Shown piece after piece: positions 49,979 to 58,573 of a stretch of DNA of 64,000 bases. The stretch spans positions 1,798,001 through 1,862,000 of the forward strand of contig NZ_CP095482.1 in NCBI RefSeq assembly GCF_023028225.1, written 5' to 3'. This DNA comes from Halorientalis litorea. GTDB taxonomy: Archaea; Halobacteriota; Halobacteria; Halobacteriales; Haloarculaceae. The notes beneath the pieces were generated by a model that was not told the origin of the DNA, did no database searches, and was given only the letters and a program-made list of their open reading frames with translations. Each line of letters opens with the position of its first letter. Positions within the stretch are counted from its first letter, which is position 1. A program made the position numbers and the translations under genes.

Positions 49979-52798
49979 ATGTCTTCCGAAGACGGGTCTG
50001 CTATCCACGGAACGGCACACATCGCGGTCGTTCTCCTCGCCGCCGCCGGGCTATTACTGAGTGCTGCTGTCCTCCCCGGGGGCGGTGGGGGCACGCCTCA
50101 GTCGCCTGCATCGGACGGCCTCCCGGGGAGCAGTCCGGGGGATGCGTCGCTGCCGGGCGGGTCCGGTACGGGCGGTGATTCGTTCGTTTCCGGACTGTTC
50201 GGCCGACTGCCGTCGAGTAGCTCTTCTGCTGGCAGCGGTTTCGGGGGGGCCGGCGACGGCGGGTCGTTCGGCGCGCTCGAAGCGGGGCCACAGACCGGTG
50301 TCGGCTCCACGTCCGATGGTGTGAGCCAGAGTCTCCGAAGTCAGTCCTTGACGCCTCACTTCCTCGTGCAGAGTCCGGAACCGGGGTACTGGCGAGCGCG
50401 CGCGTACGCGACGTACACGGGGTCCGGGTGGGACGCGGGCCTGAGCGGCGAGACACGCTCGCTGCCCGCGTCTCCGACCGCCGACACCGACGGCCGCCGG
50501 ACCGTCGAACAGCGGTACACCCTACGCAAACCCGCGCAGGTACTCCCCGCGATGTGGCAGCCCACGGACATCGACGCGTCCTTCGCAGACGGCGTCACGG
50601 TGACCGACCGCGGCGCGCTTCGGGCACCGGGACGACTCCCGGCGAACACTACCTACACCGTCGAGAGTAGCGTCCCGATGCGGGACGAAGCGCGCCTCCG
50701 CGACGCGGGGACCGGCTACCCCAACCGCGTCGGGTTCCGGTACCGGAGTGTCCCGGACTCGGTGCCTGACCGCGTCGCCGAGCGGACCGCCGAGATAACC
50801 GCCGACGCCGACACGCCCTACGAGACGGCCGTCGCCATCGAGGAGTGGCTCGAAGCCAATCGGCGGTACTCGCTCGACGCCAGTCACGACGGCGGCGACG
50901 TGGTCGACCAGTTCCTCTTCGAGATGGACGCGGGCTACTGCGAGTACTTCGCCACGTCGATGACCGTCATGCTCCGCACACAGGGGATTCCGGCGCGCTA
51001 CGCCGTCGGCTACTCCACCGGCCAACCGCAGGGGAACGACACCTACCTCGTCCGCGGCATGAACGCCCACGCGTGGGTCGAAGTGTACTTCCCGGACACC
51101 GGATGGGTCCGCTTCGACCCGACCCCGGGCCGCGACCGACTGTCCTCCGAGTCCGAGGCCCTCCAACAGGCCGCACAGAGCGGCTCCACCGGTGGGGCCA
51201 CCGGCGAGGACACGGGCGACTCCGCCGACGGGGGCGACTCCGCTGGCGAGTCGGAGACGGACACGCAATCAACCGACGGACCCGACGGTGACGACGGGAC
51301 GAACACCGACAGCTACGACCACGCCGAAACCGGCAGTCCGGGCGAGACGTTCGACTCGGCGGGCACAGCCTACCGAATCTCGCTCGCCGCCGACCCAGTC
51401 CCGGGGCGTCCGGTTCCGGTCCGCGTCGAACGTGAGGGTGACCCCGTGGCGAACGCCGCGGTGACGTTCGACGGCCGTCCGGTCGGGACAACGAACGCGT
51501 CGGGGATGCTCCGCGGACCGGTCCCGTACGCGAGTGCGGTCACGGTCAACGCCACCGACCCAGCCGGGGACGCCGACGGCGCGAGCCGCGTGTTCGACCT
51601 TCCGACCGACATCACCATCGAGACGCGCGGCCAGACGGACCCCGGCGAGTCCGTGACCGTCGCCGCGACCATCGCCGACGTACCGGTCGCCGACGCGAAC
51701 GTTACCCTCGACGGCAACAGCGTCGGCCGGACGGACGCGGCGGGTGAACGCTCGGTGACGCTACCCGTGAACGAGACGGCCACGGTCGCCGTCACGCGCG
51801 GTGCGGCGTCCGGAAACCGGACGCTCCGCCTCGCCGACGTTCGGGTGAACACGTCCGGGTTCGCGCTGCCCGGCTTGTCGGTGACGGTGACAGTGACCGA
51901 CGGCGGCCGTCCGGTCGAGGGGGCGACCCTGACCGTCGGGGACGCGACGGCCGAGACGGGTGCCGACGGCCGGGCTAGCGTGGGTCTGCCGGTCGCGACG
52001 GGCGCGACGCTGACCGCCGAGACGCCCGCGGGACTGACCCGGACCGTGCCGGTCCACTACCGGTTCGGTACCGCCGGCGCGCTGGTCGCCCTCGTCCTCG
52101 CGCTCGCCGCCGCGGGGGCGTGGCTGTGGCGACGCGCCGACATCGCCGGTCGGCCGTTCCACCGACAGATCGCCGTCACACTCCGCCGACTGCCGGGCAG
52201 GGCCGTCGCCGCGCTGATTGCCCTCGCGGTCCGTGGCGAACGCTTCGCTCGCGATGCCACCGTTCGCCTCGGCCACGTCCGGACCGCACTTCGGGACATC
52301 CTCCGACGGGTCTCCTCGCTCCGTGCTATCGGGGTTCCGTCCCGCCCGACACTCTCGCTGCCGGCGGTCGGGACAGTTCCCGGACGGATATGGGCCGCGG
52401 TGGCCGGTCTCGTGGCCGCGCTGACGGCGACGGCCGCCCGCGTTCGCCCGTCCGCACTCGACGCCACCGACGCGACAGTCGAACGTGAGACGCCCGCGGC
52501 CGACGACACGCCCGACGCCGCCGACGCGACGGCGACGGTACGGCGAGCGTGGCGCGAGTTCGAGACACGGGTGCCGGTCGCCGACACCACGACGAAGACG
52601 CCCGGGGAACTCGCGCGGCGTGCGGTCGCCGCTGGCTACCCCCGCTCGGCAGTCCGGCGGCTCCGTGACGCCGTCCGTGCCGTCGAGTACGGCAACCGGG
52701 ACGCGAGCGAGTACGTCGACGACGTGACCGAGGCCGAACGCGAACTCGCCGACGCGGACGACGACCCGACGCTCACCGACGGTGGGGGTAGCCGATGA
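49979..52798 (+). CDS. Membrane transglutaminase-like protein with DUF4129 tail
   Basis: 939 residues. One N-terminal helix (about 13-35), a Gly/Ser/Pro linker to 120, a beta region, then the transglutaminase core: DAGYCEYFATSMTVMLRTQG (Cys321), MNAHAWVEVYFPDTGWVRFD (His364) and FDPTPG (Asp380), a complete Cys-His-Asp triad. After a Ser/Thr/Asp linker, tandem Ig-like beta domains (about 455-690), a second helix TAGALVALVLALAAAGAWLW (about 697-716) and a cytoplasmic C-terminus ending in a DUF4129-type region (GELARRAVAAGYPRSAVRRL). It is probably a surface-exposed protease or cross-linker in a DUF58/MoxR system. First of a four-gene coupled operon (4-nt overlap with the next). Confidence 0.88.
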   Translation: MSSEDGSAIHGTAHIAVVLLAAAGLLLSAAVLPGGGGGTPQSPASDGLPGSSPGDASLPGGSGTGGDSFVSGLFGRLPSSSSSAGSGFGGAGDGGSFGALEAGPQTGVGSTSDGVSQSLRSQSLTPHFLVQSPEPGYWRARAYATYTGSGWDAGLSGETRSLPASPTADTDGRRTVEQRYTLRKPAQVLPAMWQPTDIDASFADGVTVTDRGALRAPGRLPANTTYTVESSVPMRDEARLRDAGTGYPNRVGFRYRSVPDSVPDRVAERTAEITADADTPYETAVAIEEWLEANRRYSLDASHDGGDVVDQFLFEMDAGYCEYFATSMTVMLRTQGIPARYAVGYSTGQPQGNDTYLVRGMNAHAWVEVYFPDTGWVRFDPTPGRDRLSSESEALQQAAQSGSTGGATGEDTGDSADGGDSAGESETDTQSTDGPDGDDGTNTDSYDHAETGSPGETFDSAGTAYRISLAADPVPGRPVPVRVEREGDPVANAAVTFDGRPVGTTNASGMLRGPVPYASAVTVNATDPAGDADGASRVFDLPTDITIETRGQTDPGESVTVAATIADVPVADANVTLDGNSVGRTDAAGERSVTLPVNETATVAVTRGAASGNRTLRLADVRVNTSGFALPGLSVTVTVTDGGRPVEGATLTVGDATAETGADGRASVGLPVATGATLTAETPAGLTRTVPVHYRFGTAGALVALVLALAAAGAWLWRRADIAGRPFHRQIAVTLRRLPGRAVAALIALAVRGERFARDATVRLGHVRTALRDILRRVSSLRAIGVPSRPTLSLPAVGTVPGRIWAAVAGLVAALTATAARVRPSALDATDATVERETPAADDTPDAADATATVRRAWREFETRVPVADTTTKTPGELARRAVAAGYPRSAVRRLRDAVRAVEYGNRDASEYVDDVTEAERELADADDDPTLTDGGGSR

Positions 52799-53463
52799 TT
52801 CGGACGACACTCGTCGTCGCCCTCGGTGCGGTCGCACTCGCGCTGGCCGCACTCGCCGGGTTCGCCCCGGGTCTGCTCCCGGGACCCGTCCGGTCGGTAC
52901 TGGCGGACGTTCCTGCCGTCGAGTCACTCGGGCGCGTCGCGTCCCTCGTCGCGGTCGCTACCGCCGGTCGATGGCTGTGGGCGTCGAGCTCCGACTCACT
53001 GCCGCCGATGCCCACGAACGACGACGTCGAAGCTCACGGCCCAGTCGCCGGCGACGCGTTCGACAGACACCTCTCGGACGCCGGTGCCGTCGGCGAACAG
53101 ACCGCCGAGGCCGAGGCCCGAGTCCGGTCGGACCTCCGACGCCTCGCTATCGACGTGTACGAACAGGCCGCCCGCTGTGACCGGTCGACGGCCGCCCTCG
53201 CGGTCGAATCCGGCACGTGGACTGACGACCCTGCCGCGGCGGCGTTCGTCGGCGGCCCGGAGGCCCCGTCCGTGCCGTGGCGCGTCTGGGTCCGGGACGC
53301 GCTCTCGGACGAGGGGCCGTTCCACAGACAGACGGTTCGGACGCTCCGGGCCATCGACGCGCTCGGTGACGACACCGCACGGGAGGGGGCCGACACGCCC
53401 GACACCGACCCGGACGCCGTCGCCGCCGACGGCTCCGCCGACACGACGGAGGGACACCGATGA
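52795..53463 (+). CDS. Membrane protein of the DUF58/transglutaminase operon (DUF7269-like)
   Basis: 222 residues. N-terminal helices TTLVVALGAVALALAALAGF (4-23) and a second at about 46-62 (VASLVAVATAGRWLWASSS), then a soluble domain (80-170) with LRRLAIDVYEQAARCDRSTA and WRVWVRDALSDEGPFHRQTV, and a low-complexity acidic tail. Resembles the haloarchaeal DUF7269 family found in these operons (from memory). Overlaps both neighbours by 4 nt (ATGA), so it is translationally coupled and likely part of one membrane complex. Confidence 0.8.
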   Translation: MIRTTLVVALGAVALALAALAGFAPGLLPGPVRSVLADVPAVESLGRVASLVAVATAGRWLWASSSDSLPPMPTNDDVEAHGPVAGDAFDRHLSDAGAVGEQTAEAEARVRSDLRRLAIDVYEQAARCDRSTAALAVESGTWTDDPAAAAFVGGPEAPSVPWRVWVRDALSDEGPFHRQTVRTLRAIDALGDDTAREGADTPDTDPDAVAADGSADTTEGHR

Positions 53464-54788
53464 GGACAGTCTCACGGTGGCAGGGCGCGCTCGCCGGGAC
53501 GCTCGTCGCCAGTGCCGTCGGCCTGTTCGTCGCCGACCCCGTGTTTCTCGTCTTGGCACTGCCGCCGCTGGTGTACGCGCTCTACGGTGCCGTGACCACC
53601 CCGAAAACACCGTCTCTGTCGGTCGAGCGGACGCTGAGCGACGACCACAGCGACCCCGGCGAACGCGTGACTGTCGCCGTGACTGTCACCAACGACGGGG
53701 ACCGGACGGCCCCGGACCTGCGTCTCGTCGACGACGTCCCGGAAGGGGTCCCCGTGGTCGGCGGCACGCCCGCGGCGTGTGTCGCCCTGCGGCCCGGCGA
53801 GTCGACGACGGTCAGTTACGAGGTTCTCCCACCGCGTGGGACCCACGAGTTCGGCACGGTGACACTCAGGGCGCGGACGCTCCCCGGCACGGCCGTCGAG
53901 ACGGTCCGTCTGGACCCCGACGGGGCGACGACGCTCACCTGTGACACGGTGCTCGACGAGTTCCCGCTCCGGGACAGACACACTCGCCTCACCGGTCGCC
54001 ACCTGACCGACACCGGGGGCGACGGTACTGCGTTCCACGGCATTCGCGAGTACCACCGCGGCGACCCGACGAACCGCATCGACTGGCGACGCCTCGCCCG
54101 GACCGGCGAGGTGACCACCGTCACCTACCGGGAGGAACGGGCCGCACGCGTCCTCTTTCTCGTCGACGACCGGGCGGCCGCCGCCGTCTCCCCGCCCGGG
54201 GGTGGGCCGACCACGACGGACTTGGCAGTCTACGCGGCCGCCCGCGGGTTCCTGACGCTGACCGACGCCGGTGACCCGGTGGGGGTGACGATGCTCACCG
54301 CCGACGGTGCCGACGACTGGGTGACGCCGGGCCGTGACGACGGCACAGAGGCCGCGGTGCGGACGCTCCTCGACGGCGTCTCCGGTGACGAGCCGCCGAC
54401 TGACGGCTCGAACACGGTCGGCCCGACCGCCGCGCTCGCAACCGACGGGAGCGGTGCGGATGCGGGGACCGCTCGTGGACTGGAACTGGTATCGCGGCTC
54501 TCCGACCACACGCAGGTCGTCTTCTGTACGCCGCTCGTCGACGACGTTCCGGTCGCCCTCGTCGAGACGCTCGTCTCGAACCACGTCCCGGTGAGCGTCC
54601 TCAGCCCGGACCCGACGCCCGACGACGACGCGACGCCGGGACAGGCCGCGACGGCCCTCGGCCGCCGGGCACGGACGAGCGCGCTCCACCGACTCGGCGT
54701 CCCGGTCACCGACTGGTCGCCCGACAGTACCCTCGACGCCGCGCTCGCGGCGACCCTCGCGGCCCACGAACGGCGGTGGCAACGATGA
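53460..54788 (+). CDS. DUF58 domain protein
   Basis: 442 residues. Two N-terminal helices (about 8-45), an Ig-like domain (50-150; VTVAVTVTNDGDRTAPDLRL), then the DUF58 core with TGRHLTDTGGDGTAFHGIRE and YHRGDPTNRIDWRRLARTGE (about 190-220), the family signature, and a von Willebrand A-like fold (VLFLVDDRAAAAVSP, LELVSRLSDHTQVVFCT). DUF58 proteins work with MoxR ATPases, possibly as chaperone-linked assembly or metal-insertion systems. Coupled on both sides by ATGA overlaps. Confidence 0.92.
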   Translation: MRTVSRWQGALAGTLVASAVGLFVADPVFLVLALPPLVYALYGAVTTPKTPSLSVERTLSDDHSDPGERVTVAVTVTNDGDRTAPDLRLVDDVPEGVPVVGGTPAACVALRPGESTTVSYEVLPPRGTHEFGTVTLRARTLPGTAVETVRLDPDGATTLTCDTVLDEFPLRDRHTRLTGRHLTDTGGDGTAFHGIREYHRGDPTNRIDWRRLARTGEVTTVTYREERAARVLFLVDDRAAAAVSPPGGGPTTTDLAVYAAARGFLTLTDAGDPVGVTMLTADGADDWVTPGRDDGTEAAVRTLLDGVSGDEPPTDGSNTVGPTAALATDGSGADAGTARGLELVSRLSDHTQVVFCTPLVDDVPVALVETLVSNHVPVSVLSPDPTPDDDATPGQAATALGRRARTSALHRLGVPVTDWSPDSTLDAALAATLAAHERRWQR

Positions 54789-56407
54789 CCGCCGACCCCG
54801 ATACCCGGACGGAAACCGACCGCCTCACTGTCGAAAGCGGGTCGTCACTCTCCGACAGGGTGTGGGCCACGCTCTCGACGCTCCACGTCTCGGACGCGGC
54901 CAGCAGCACGCTGGCCCTCGCGGCCGTGGTTCTCGTCGGGGCGCGCCTGTTCGGCGGCCGGCTCACCGCGCTCGCGGCCGCCGGGGGCGTCTGCTTCGCA
55001 GTCGGCCTCGTCGCACTGGCCAGCGACCGCGTTCGTCCGCTGTTCGTCGGTGGGTTCGTCGTCGTGCCTGCCGCCGCGTTGCTCACTGCCGCGCTCGGGG
55101 CCGGTGTCGGTTTCGGTGCCGGTGCCGCCACGCCGCTCGGTCACCTGACCGGGGTCGCCGTCCTCCTCGTCGCCGGTGGCGCGTTCGCCGCGACGTTCAC
55201 CATCGTGCCCAGCGATGCGGCGACGCTGTTGGCCACGTCGTTCGGCCGCCTGTTCGGCCTGTTCGGGCCGCTCCTCGCGGTGGGGTTGGTCGCTGCCGCC
55301 GCTACCCTCGGCGACGCCTCGTTCGTGACACGACTCGCCGTCGACAGCCCCGACCCCGTACTCGCCGTCGCCCGTCTCCTCCTCGCACCGACCGGGTCGC
55401 TCGCGCTGCTGACCGTCCTCCTGTACATCGTCCTCTCGCTGTTCACGCTCCGTGTCGCCGTGGTCACGCTTCCGTTCACGAAACTCGCACCACCGCGGCA
55501 ACGCCCCGCCGTCTCCGCGCGGACACACGAAGTCGGGACCGCACTCGGCTGGGCCACGCTCGTCACCGCCGGCGTCTCCGCCGCCCTCTACGCCGCGGCC
55601 GTCCTCTCGGGGACGGCAACGCCGGGTGCTATCGCCCGGCTGTTCGGCCCACCGGTCGGTGCCGTCGTCGCGGACCTGCTGACGGCCGTCTGGCTCCGTG
55701 TCACCCTCGTCGTCTGGCTCGGCCTCGTCGGTGCGGTCCTGCTCGCCGAGCGCGTCCGCCGCCGTGCCCGTCGCTACTCGAACGCCGACTTCCGCCGGTA
55801 CGGGTTCGCCGCCGCCGGCGTCCTCACCGCCGTGCTCGTCGCCGGCGTCGCGCTCGAGTACGCCGTCCCGGCCGAGCGACTCCGCGCGCAGGCACTCGCG
55901 GTCGGACACCCTGCCGTCGAATCGCTCCTCGCCGGTGGCGTCTTCCCGGTAGTCGTCCTCACAACCGTCGCCGCCCTCGTCGTCGCTGGAACCCTCCTCA
56001 CCGTTCTGCTGGTGCTCGGTGCCTCGCCCATCGTCCCCGAACGCGCGCTCGCTCCGGCACTCGGCGCGGGGACCGTCTTCGCGCTGGCACTCGTACTGGC
56101 ACTCCTCGGCGGGTCCGCCGCCCTCGCCGTGGTGGCCGTCGTCCTCTCGATTCTCGTCTGGGACACCGGCGAGTACGCGACCGGACTGCGGGAGGAACTG
56201 CCCGACGGCGCGGCGACGATGCGCGGCGAACTCGTCCACGCCGGCGCGAGTGTCGGCATCGGCGTCCTCGCCGTCGTGGCGTCGATGGCCGTCGATGCGG
56301 TCGTCGAACACGAACTCCTCGCGCCCGCGATGTCGTCGACGGCGGGCGTCGCCGGCGCGCTCGCGGCCGTCACCGCAGTCGCGTTGCTCTCGACCCTGCG
56401 GGCGTAA
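54785..56407 (+). CDS. Multi-pass membrane protein of the DUF58 operon (DUF7519-like)
   Basis: 540 residues with about 13 hydrophobic segments, Ala/Val/Leu-rich, after an acidic 20-residue head (TADPDTRTETDRLTVESGSS). Two basic cytoplasmic loops are visible: FTKLAPPRQRPAVSARTHEV and LLAERVRRRARRYSNADFRR. Members of this family (DUF7519, from memory) are the terminal gene in haloarchaeal DUF58 operons. The ATG at 54785 overlaps the DUF58 stop. The stop touches the convergent moxR stop at 56407/56408. Confidence 0.83.
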   Translation: MTADPDTRTETDRLTVESGSSLSDRVWATLSTLHVSDAASSTLALAAVVLVGARLFGGRLTALAAAGGVCFAVGLVALASDRVRPLFVGGFVVVPAAALLTAALGAGVGFGAGAATPLGHLTGVAVLLVAGGAFAATFTIVPSDAATLLATSFGRLFGLFGPLLAVGLVAAAATLGDASFVTRLAVDSPDPVLAVARLLLAPTGSLALLTVLLYIVLSLFTLRVAVVTLPFTKLAPPRQRPAVSARTHEVGTALGWATLVTAGVSAALYAAAVLSGTATPGAIARLFGPPVGAVVADLLTAVWLRVTLVVWLGLVGAVLLAERVRRRARRYSNADFRRYGFAAAGVLTAVLVAGVALEYAVPAERLRAQALAVGHPAVESLLAGGVFPVVVLTTVAALVVAGTLLTVLLVLGASPIVPERALAPALGAGTVFALALVLALLGGSAALAVVAVVLSILVWDTGEYATGLREELPDGAATMRGELVHAGASVGIGVLAVVASMAVDAVVEHELLAPAMSSTAGVAGALAAVTAVALLSTLRA

Positions 56408-57361
56408 CTACCGGTCTACGCTGGGGACCGGAACCCGGTCGAGAACCTCGGCGAGGACCGTCCGCTTCGACACGGACCGGACGCTCGACTCCGCGGTGAG
56501 CACGAGTCGATGGGCGAACACGGCCGGTGCGACCCGTTTCACGTCGTCCGGGACGACGTACTCCCGGCCCGAGATGGCCGCGACGGCACGGGCGGCCTCG
56601 AACAACCGCTGGATGCCACGCGGTGAGACACCGACCGAAACCCGGCTATCCTCCCGCGTCGCCCGCCCGAGGTCGACCACGTACTCGCGCACTTTCTCCT
56701 CGACGGTGACCGACTCCGGGGCCGCCTGGAGTGCCGTCACCGCCTCCCGGTCGGTGACCGGTTCGACCGACGGAGCCTGTGCCGACCGGTCGGCCCGCCG
56801 CGCGAGGAGTTCGAGTTCGCCGTCCCGGTCGGGGTACCCCATCTCGCTTTTGATCATGAAGCGGTCGAGTTGCGCCTCCGGCAGCGAAAACGTCCCCTCC
56901 TGTTCGACCGGGTTCTGCGTCGCCATCACCAAGAAGGGGTCGGGTAACTCGTGTGTCTCCCCGTCGACGGTCACCTGCCCCTCCTCCATCGCTTCGAGCA
57001 GCGCGGCTTGGGTCTTCGGCGGTGCCCGGTTTATCTCGTCGGCTAACACGACGTTGCCGAATATCGGCCCCTTCGAGAACTCGAACGTCCCGTCCTGCTC
57101 GTCGTAGACGTTCGTTCCGGTCACGTCCGCCGGGAGCAAGTCGGGCGTGAACTGGACCCGCGAGAACCCCAATCCCAACGCGGTCGCGAGACTGCGTGCT
57201 GTCAGTGTCTTACCGACGCCCGGCACGTCTTCGAGGAGGACGTGTCCGCGCGCGAGCAGGCCGGTCAGCACCTCTTCGAGGAACGACCGGTTCGCGATGA
57301 CTGCCGACTGTACCTCGTCGAGGACGGCCGCGCACGTTTCCTCGGCGTCTCTGACCCCCAT
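56408..57361 (-). CDS. moxR: MoxR family AAA+ ATPase
   Basis: 317 residues, full length. Walker A VLLEDVPGVGKTLTARSLAT (41-60), pre-sensor RVQFTPDLLPADVTGTNVYD (68-87), Walker B GNVVLADEINRAPPKTQAAL (102-121), sensor 1 FLVMATQNPVEQEGTFSLPE (about 140-160), and the C-terminal lid VSVGVSPRGIQRLFEAARAV. MoxR ATPases act with VWA/DUF58 proteins to remodel or assemble partners. Here it is on the opposite strand and convergent with the DUF58 operon, so it is transcribed separately from the genes it is expected to serve. Confidence 0.95.
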   Translation of the reverse strand: MGVRDAEETCAAVLDEVQSAVIANRSFLEEVLTGLLARGHVLLEDVPGVGKTLTARSLATALGLGFSRVQFTPDLLPADVTGTNVYDEQDGTFEFSKGPIFGNVVLADEINRAPPKTQAALLEAMEEGQVTVDGETHELPDPFLVMATQNPVEQEGTFSLPEAQLDRFMIKSEMGYPDRDGELELLARRADRSAQAPSVEPVTDREAVTALQAAPESVTVEEKVREYVVDLGRATREDSRVSVGVSPRGIQRLFEAARAVAAISGREYVVPDDVKRVAPAVFAHRLVLTAESSVRSVSKRTVLAEVLDRVPVPSVDR

Positions 57362-57414
57362 CGTATGCCGTCGTGTGCCGGACGGGTTAAGTAACTTCGT
57401 CCCGGCGTCCCGCG

Positions 57415-57714
57415 TTACTCGTCGCCGTCGAAGGCGTCCCGCACCTCGCCGAGGCGGTCGGTGAGGCGGTCGACGCCTTCGTTGACCTGCCGCAGCCGTT
57501 CCTCGATGTCGTCGGCCGGTATCGCACCGTTCGGCGTCGGCTCGACGAACTCGTCGTTTTCGAGCATCCGCAGCGAGTACCGTACCTTGTGTTCCGGCAA
57601 CCCGGTCCGCTCGGCGATTTTTACGATTCCGATGGGACCGTCCGCGACGATGACCCGCAGAATCGTCAGGTCACGGTCTTCCTTCCCGACTTGTGTCTGA
57701 AGACGCTCCAACAT
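57415..57714 (-). CDS. Small winged-helix regulator
   Basis: 99 residues. DLTILRVIVADGPIGIVKIA and RTGLPEHKVRYSLRMLENDE form a winged helix (about 14-60), and the C-terminal IEERLRQVNEGVDRLTDRLG is a helix that may dimerise. Residues PTPNGAIPADD link them. This looks like the haloarchaeal predicted-transcriptional-regulator type. It is divergent in direction from nothing nearby: upstream is the tRNA-Asp repeat region, downstream moxR on the same strand after 53 nt, so moxR control is possible. Confidence 0.8.
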   Translation of the reverse strand: MLERLQTQVGKEDRDLTILRVIVADGPIGIVKIAERTGLPEHKVRYSLRMLENDEFVEPTPNGAIPADDIEERLRQVNEGVDRLTDRLGEVRDAFDGDE

Positions 57715-57811
57715 GCAGTTGTCTCTTCAGAACACGCCCCAGCGGTATTTGCGTTTCGTAACTGCCACGCCATCGCTCACGGTCTTTCCTCGGAGAACCG
57801 GATACGCAATG

Positions 57812-57998
57812 CTCGCCGTGTTGTTCGCGTCAGAGAACGCCCGAGGCGGGATTTGAACCCGATGCAAACCCTCGCGCCGCTCGGCTTTCCGTGGTTCAAA
57901 TCCTGCTGGCGACGGTTCGACGCTCACGGTGGCGAGTACACGAGGTACTCGCCGTGTTGTTCGCGTCAGAGAACGCCCGAGGCGGGATTTGAACCCGC
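57812..57998 (-). repeat. Direct repeat of the tRNA-Asp 3' end and trailer, 136 bp apart
   Basis: On the plus strand a segment of about 50 bases, from CTCGCCGTGTTGTTCGCGTC through AGAACGCCCGAGGCGGGATT to GAACCCG, occurs at 57812-57861 and again at 57948-57997. The second lies in tRNA-Asp (3' end at 57974) and its trailer; the first is a copy downstream of it. Unlike the Val and Arg loci, the copy includes 26 bases of trailer, which can fold GTTC-tctgacgc-GAAC. Between the copies is a 9-bp hairpin GGCGAGTAC/GTACTCGCC (57931-57953); 57866-57880 also holds CTCGCGCCGCTCGG. At about 57892-57902 GTGGTTCAAATCCTGC resembles a further, unpaired T arm. Confidence 0.92.
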
Positions 57999-58046
57999 GT
58001 CACGACCGTGACAGGGTCGTATGATGGGCCACTACACCACCCGGGC
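57974..58046 (-). tRNA. tRNA-Asp (anticodon GTC)
   Basis: Complete 73-nt cloverleaf on the minus strand. Acceptor GCCCGGG (58046-58040) pairs with CTCGGGC (one G-U), discriminator G. The anticodon loop CTGTCAC is closed by CGACC/GGTCG, and the T arm GCGGG-TTCAAAT-CCCGC is perfect. No intron, CCA not encoded. Its 3' end is repeated downstream (separate entry). Confidence 0.96.
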
Positions 58047-58073
58047 CGACGCATTACCTCCTTTCCCGGTTCT

Positions 58074-58081
58074 GGTATTAA
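58074..58081 (-). promoter_or_regulatory. TATA-like box of tRNA-Asp
   Basis: CCTTAATACC on the minus strand, centred about 30 nt before the tRNA 5' end. The rest of 58047-58345 (299 nt) holds this and the rpo promoter; no other gene is seen. Confidence 0.5.
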
Positions 58082-58269
58082 GGCTTTCCAAACCGAGACG
58101 CGTCGTGAGAGGTTCCCACGGCTGACGGTGCCGGTAGCCACTGTCGTTCAACCAACCCAAACGCCTTTGTGCGAAGTTCACATCTATAACGGTAGAAACG
58201 CCCGTTCTGCCCCCGCCGCCACACGGGCGGCTCGGGCCGGATAGCCGTGCGCCGCGTGTTTTGACAAGT

Positions 58270-58277
58270 CTTAAATG
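58270..58277 (+). promoter_or_regulatory. TATA-like box of the RNA polymerase operon
   Basis: GTCTTAAATGG, centred about 72 nt before the rpoH ATG, predicts a start near 58300 and a leader of about 45 nt. A CATCTATAACGG element at about 58180 is an alternative. Confidence 0.4.
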
Positions 58278-58345
58278 GTCGCATACGCAACGTGGCTGTA
58301 GTATCTCGTGACACCAACTTTCTCCAGCAAGTCCAGCCACAACAC

Positions 58346-58573
58346 ATGGTAGACGTAAGCGAACACGAACTCGTTCCCGAGCACAACGTCCTCGACGACG
58401 ACGCTGTAGAGGACGTGCTCGACGAGTACGACATCAAGCGCACAGACCTGCCGAAAATAAAGCGGACGGACGCGGCGGTGCCGACCGAGGCGGAAGTTGG
58501 CGACGTCGTCGAAATCGTCCGAGACTCCCGAACGACCGACCGGGCGGTCGTCTATCGGCTCGTGGTAGAATAA
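58346..58573 (+). CDS. rpoH: DNA-directed RNA polymerase subunit H (Rpo5)
   Basis: 75 residues, full length. [40 protein letters not shown] and [20 protein letters not shown] match archaeal subunit H, the counterpart of the eukaryotic Rpb5 C-terminal domain, which sits in the jaw of the enzyme near downstream DNA. It opens the operon; its TAA overlaps the rpoB2 ATG (TAATG). The ATG at 58346 was chosen over an upstream GTG in frame because the conserved N-terminus starts there. Confidence 0.97.
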   Translation: MVDVSEHELVPEHNVLDDDAVEDVLDEYDIKRTDLPKIKRTDAAVPTEAEVGDVVEIVRDSRTTDRAVVYRLVVE

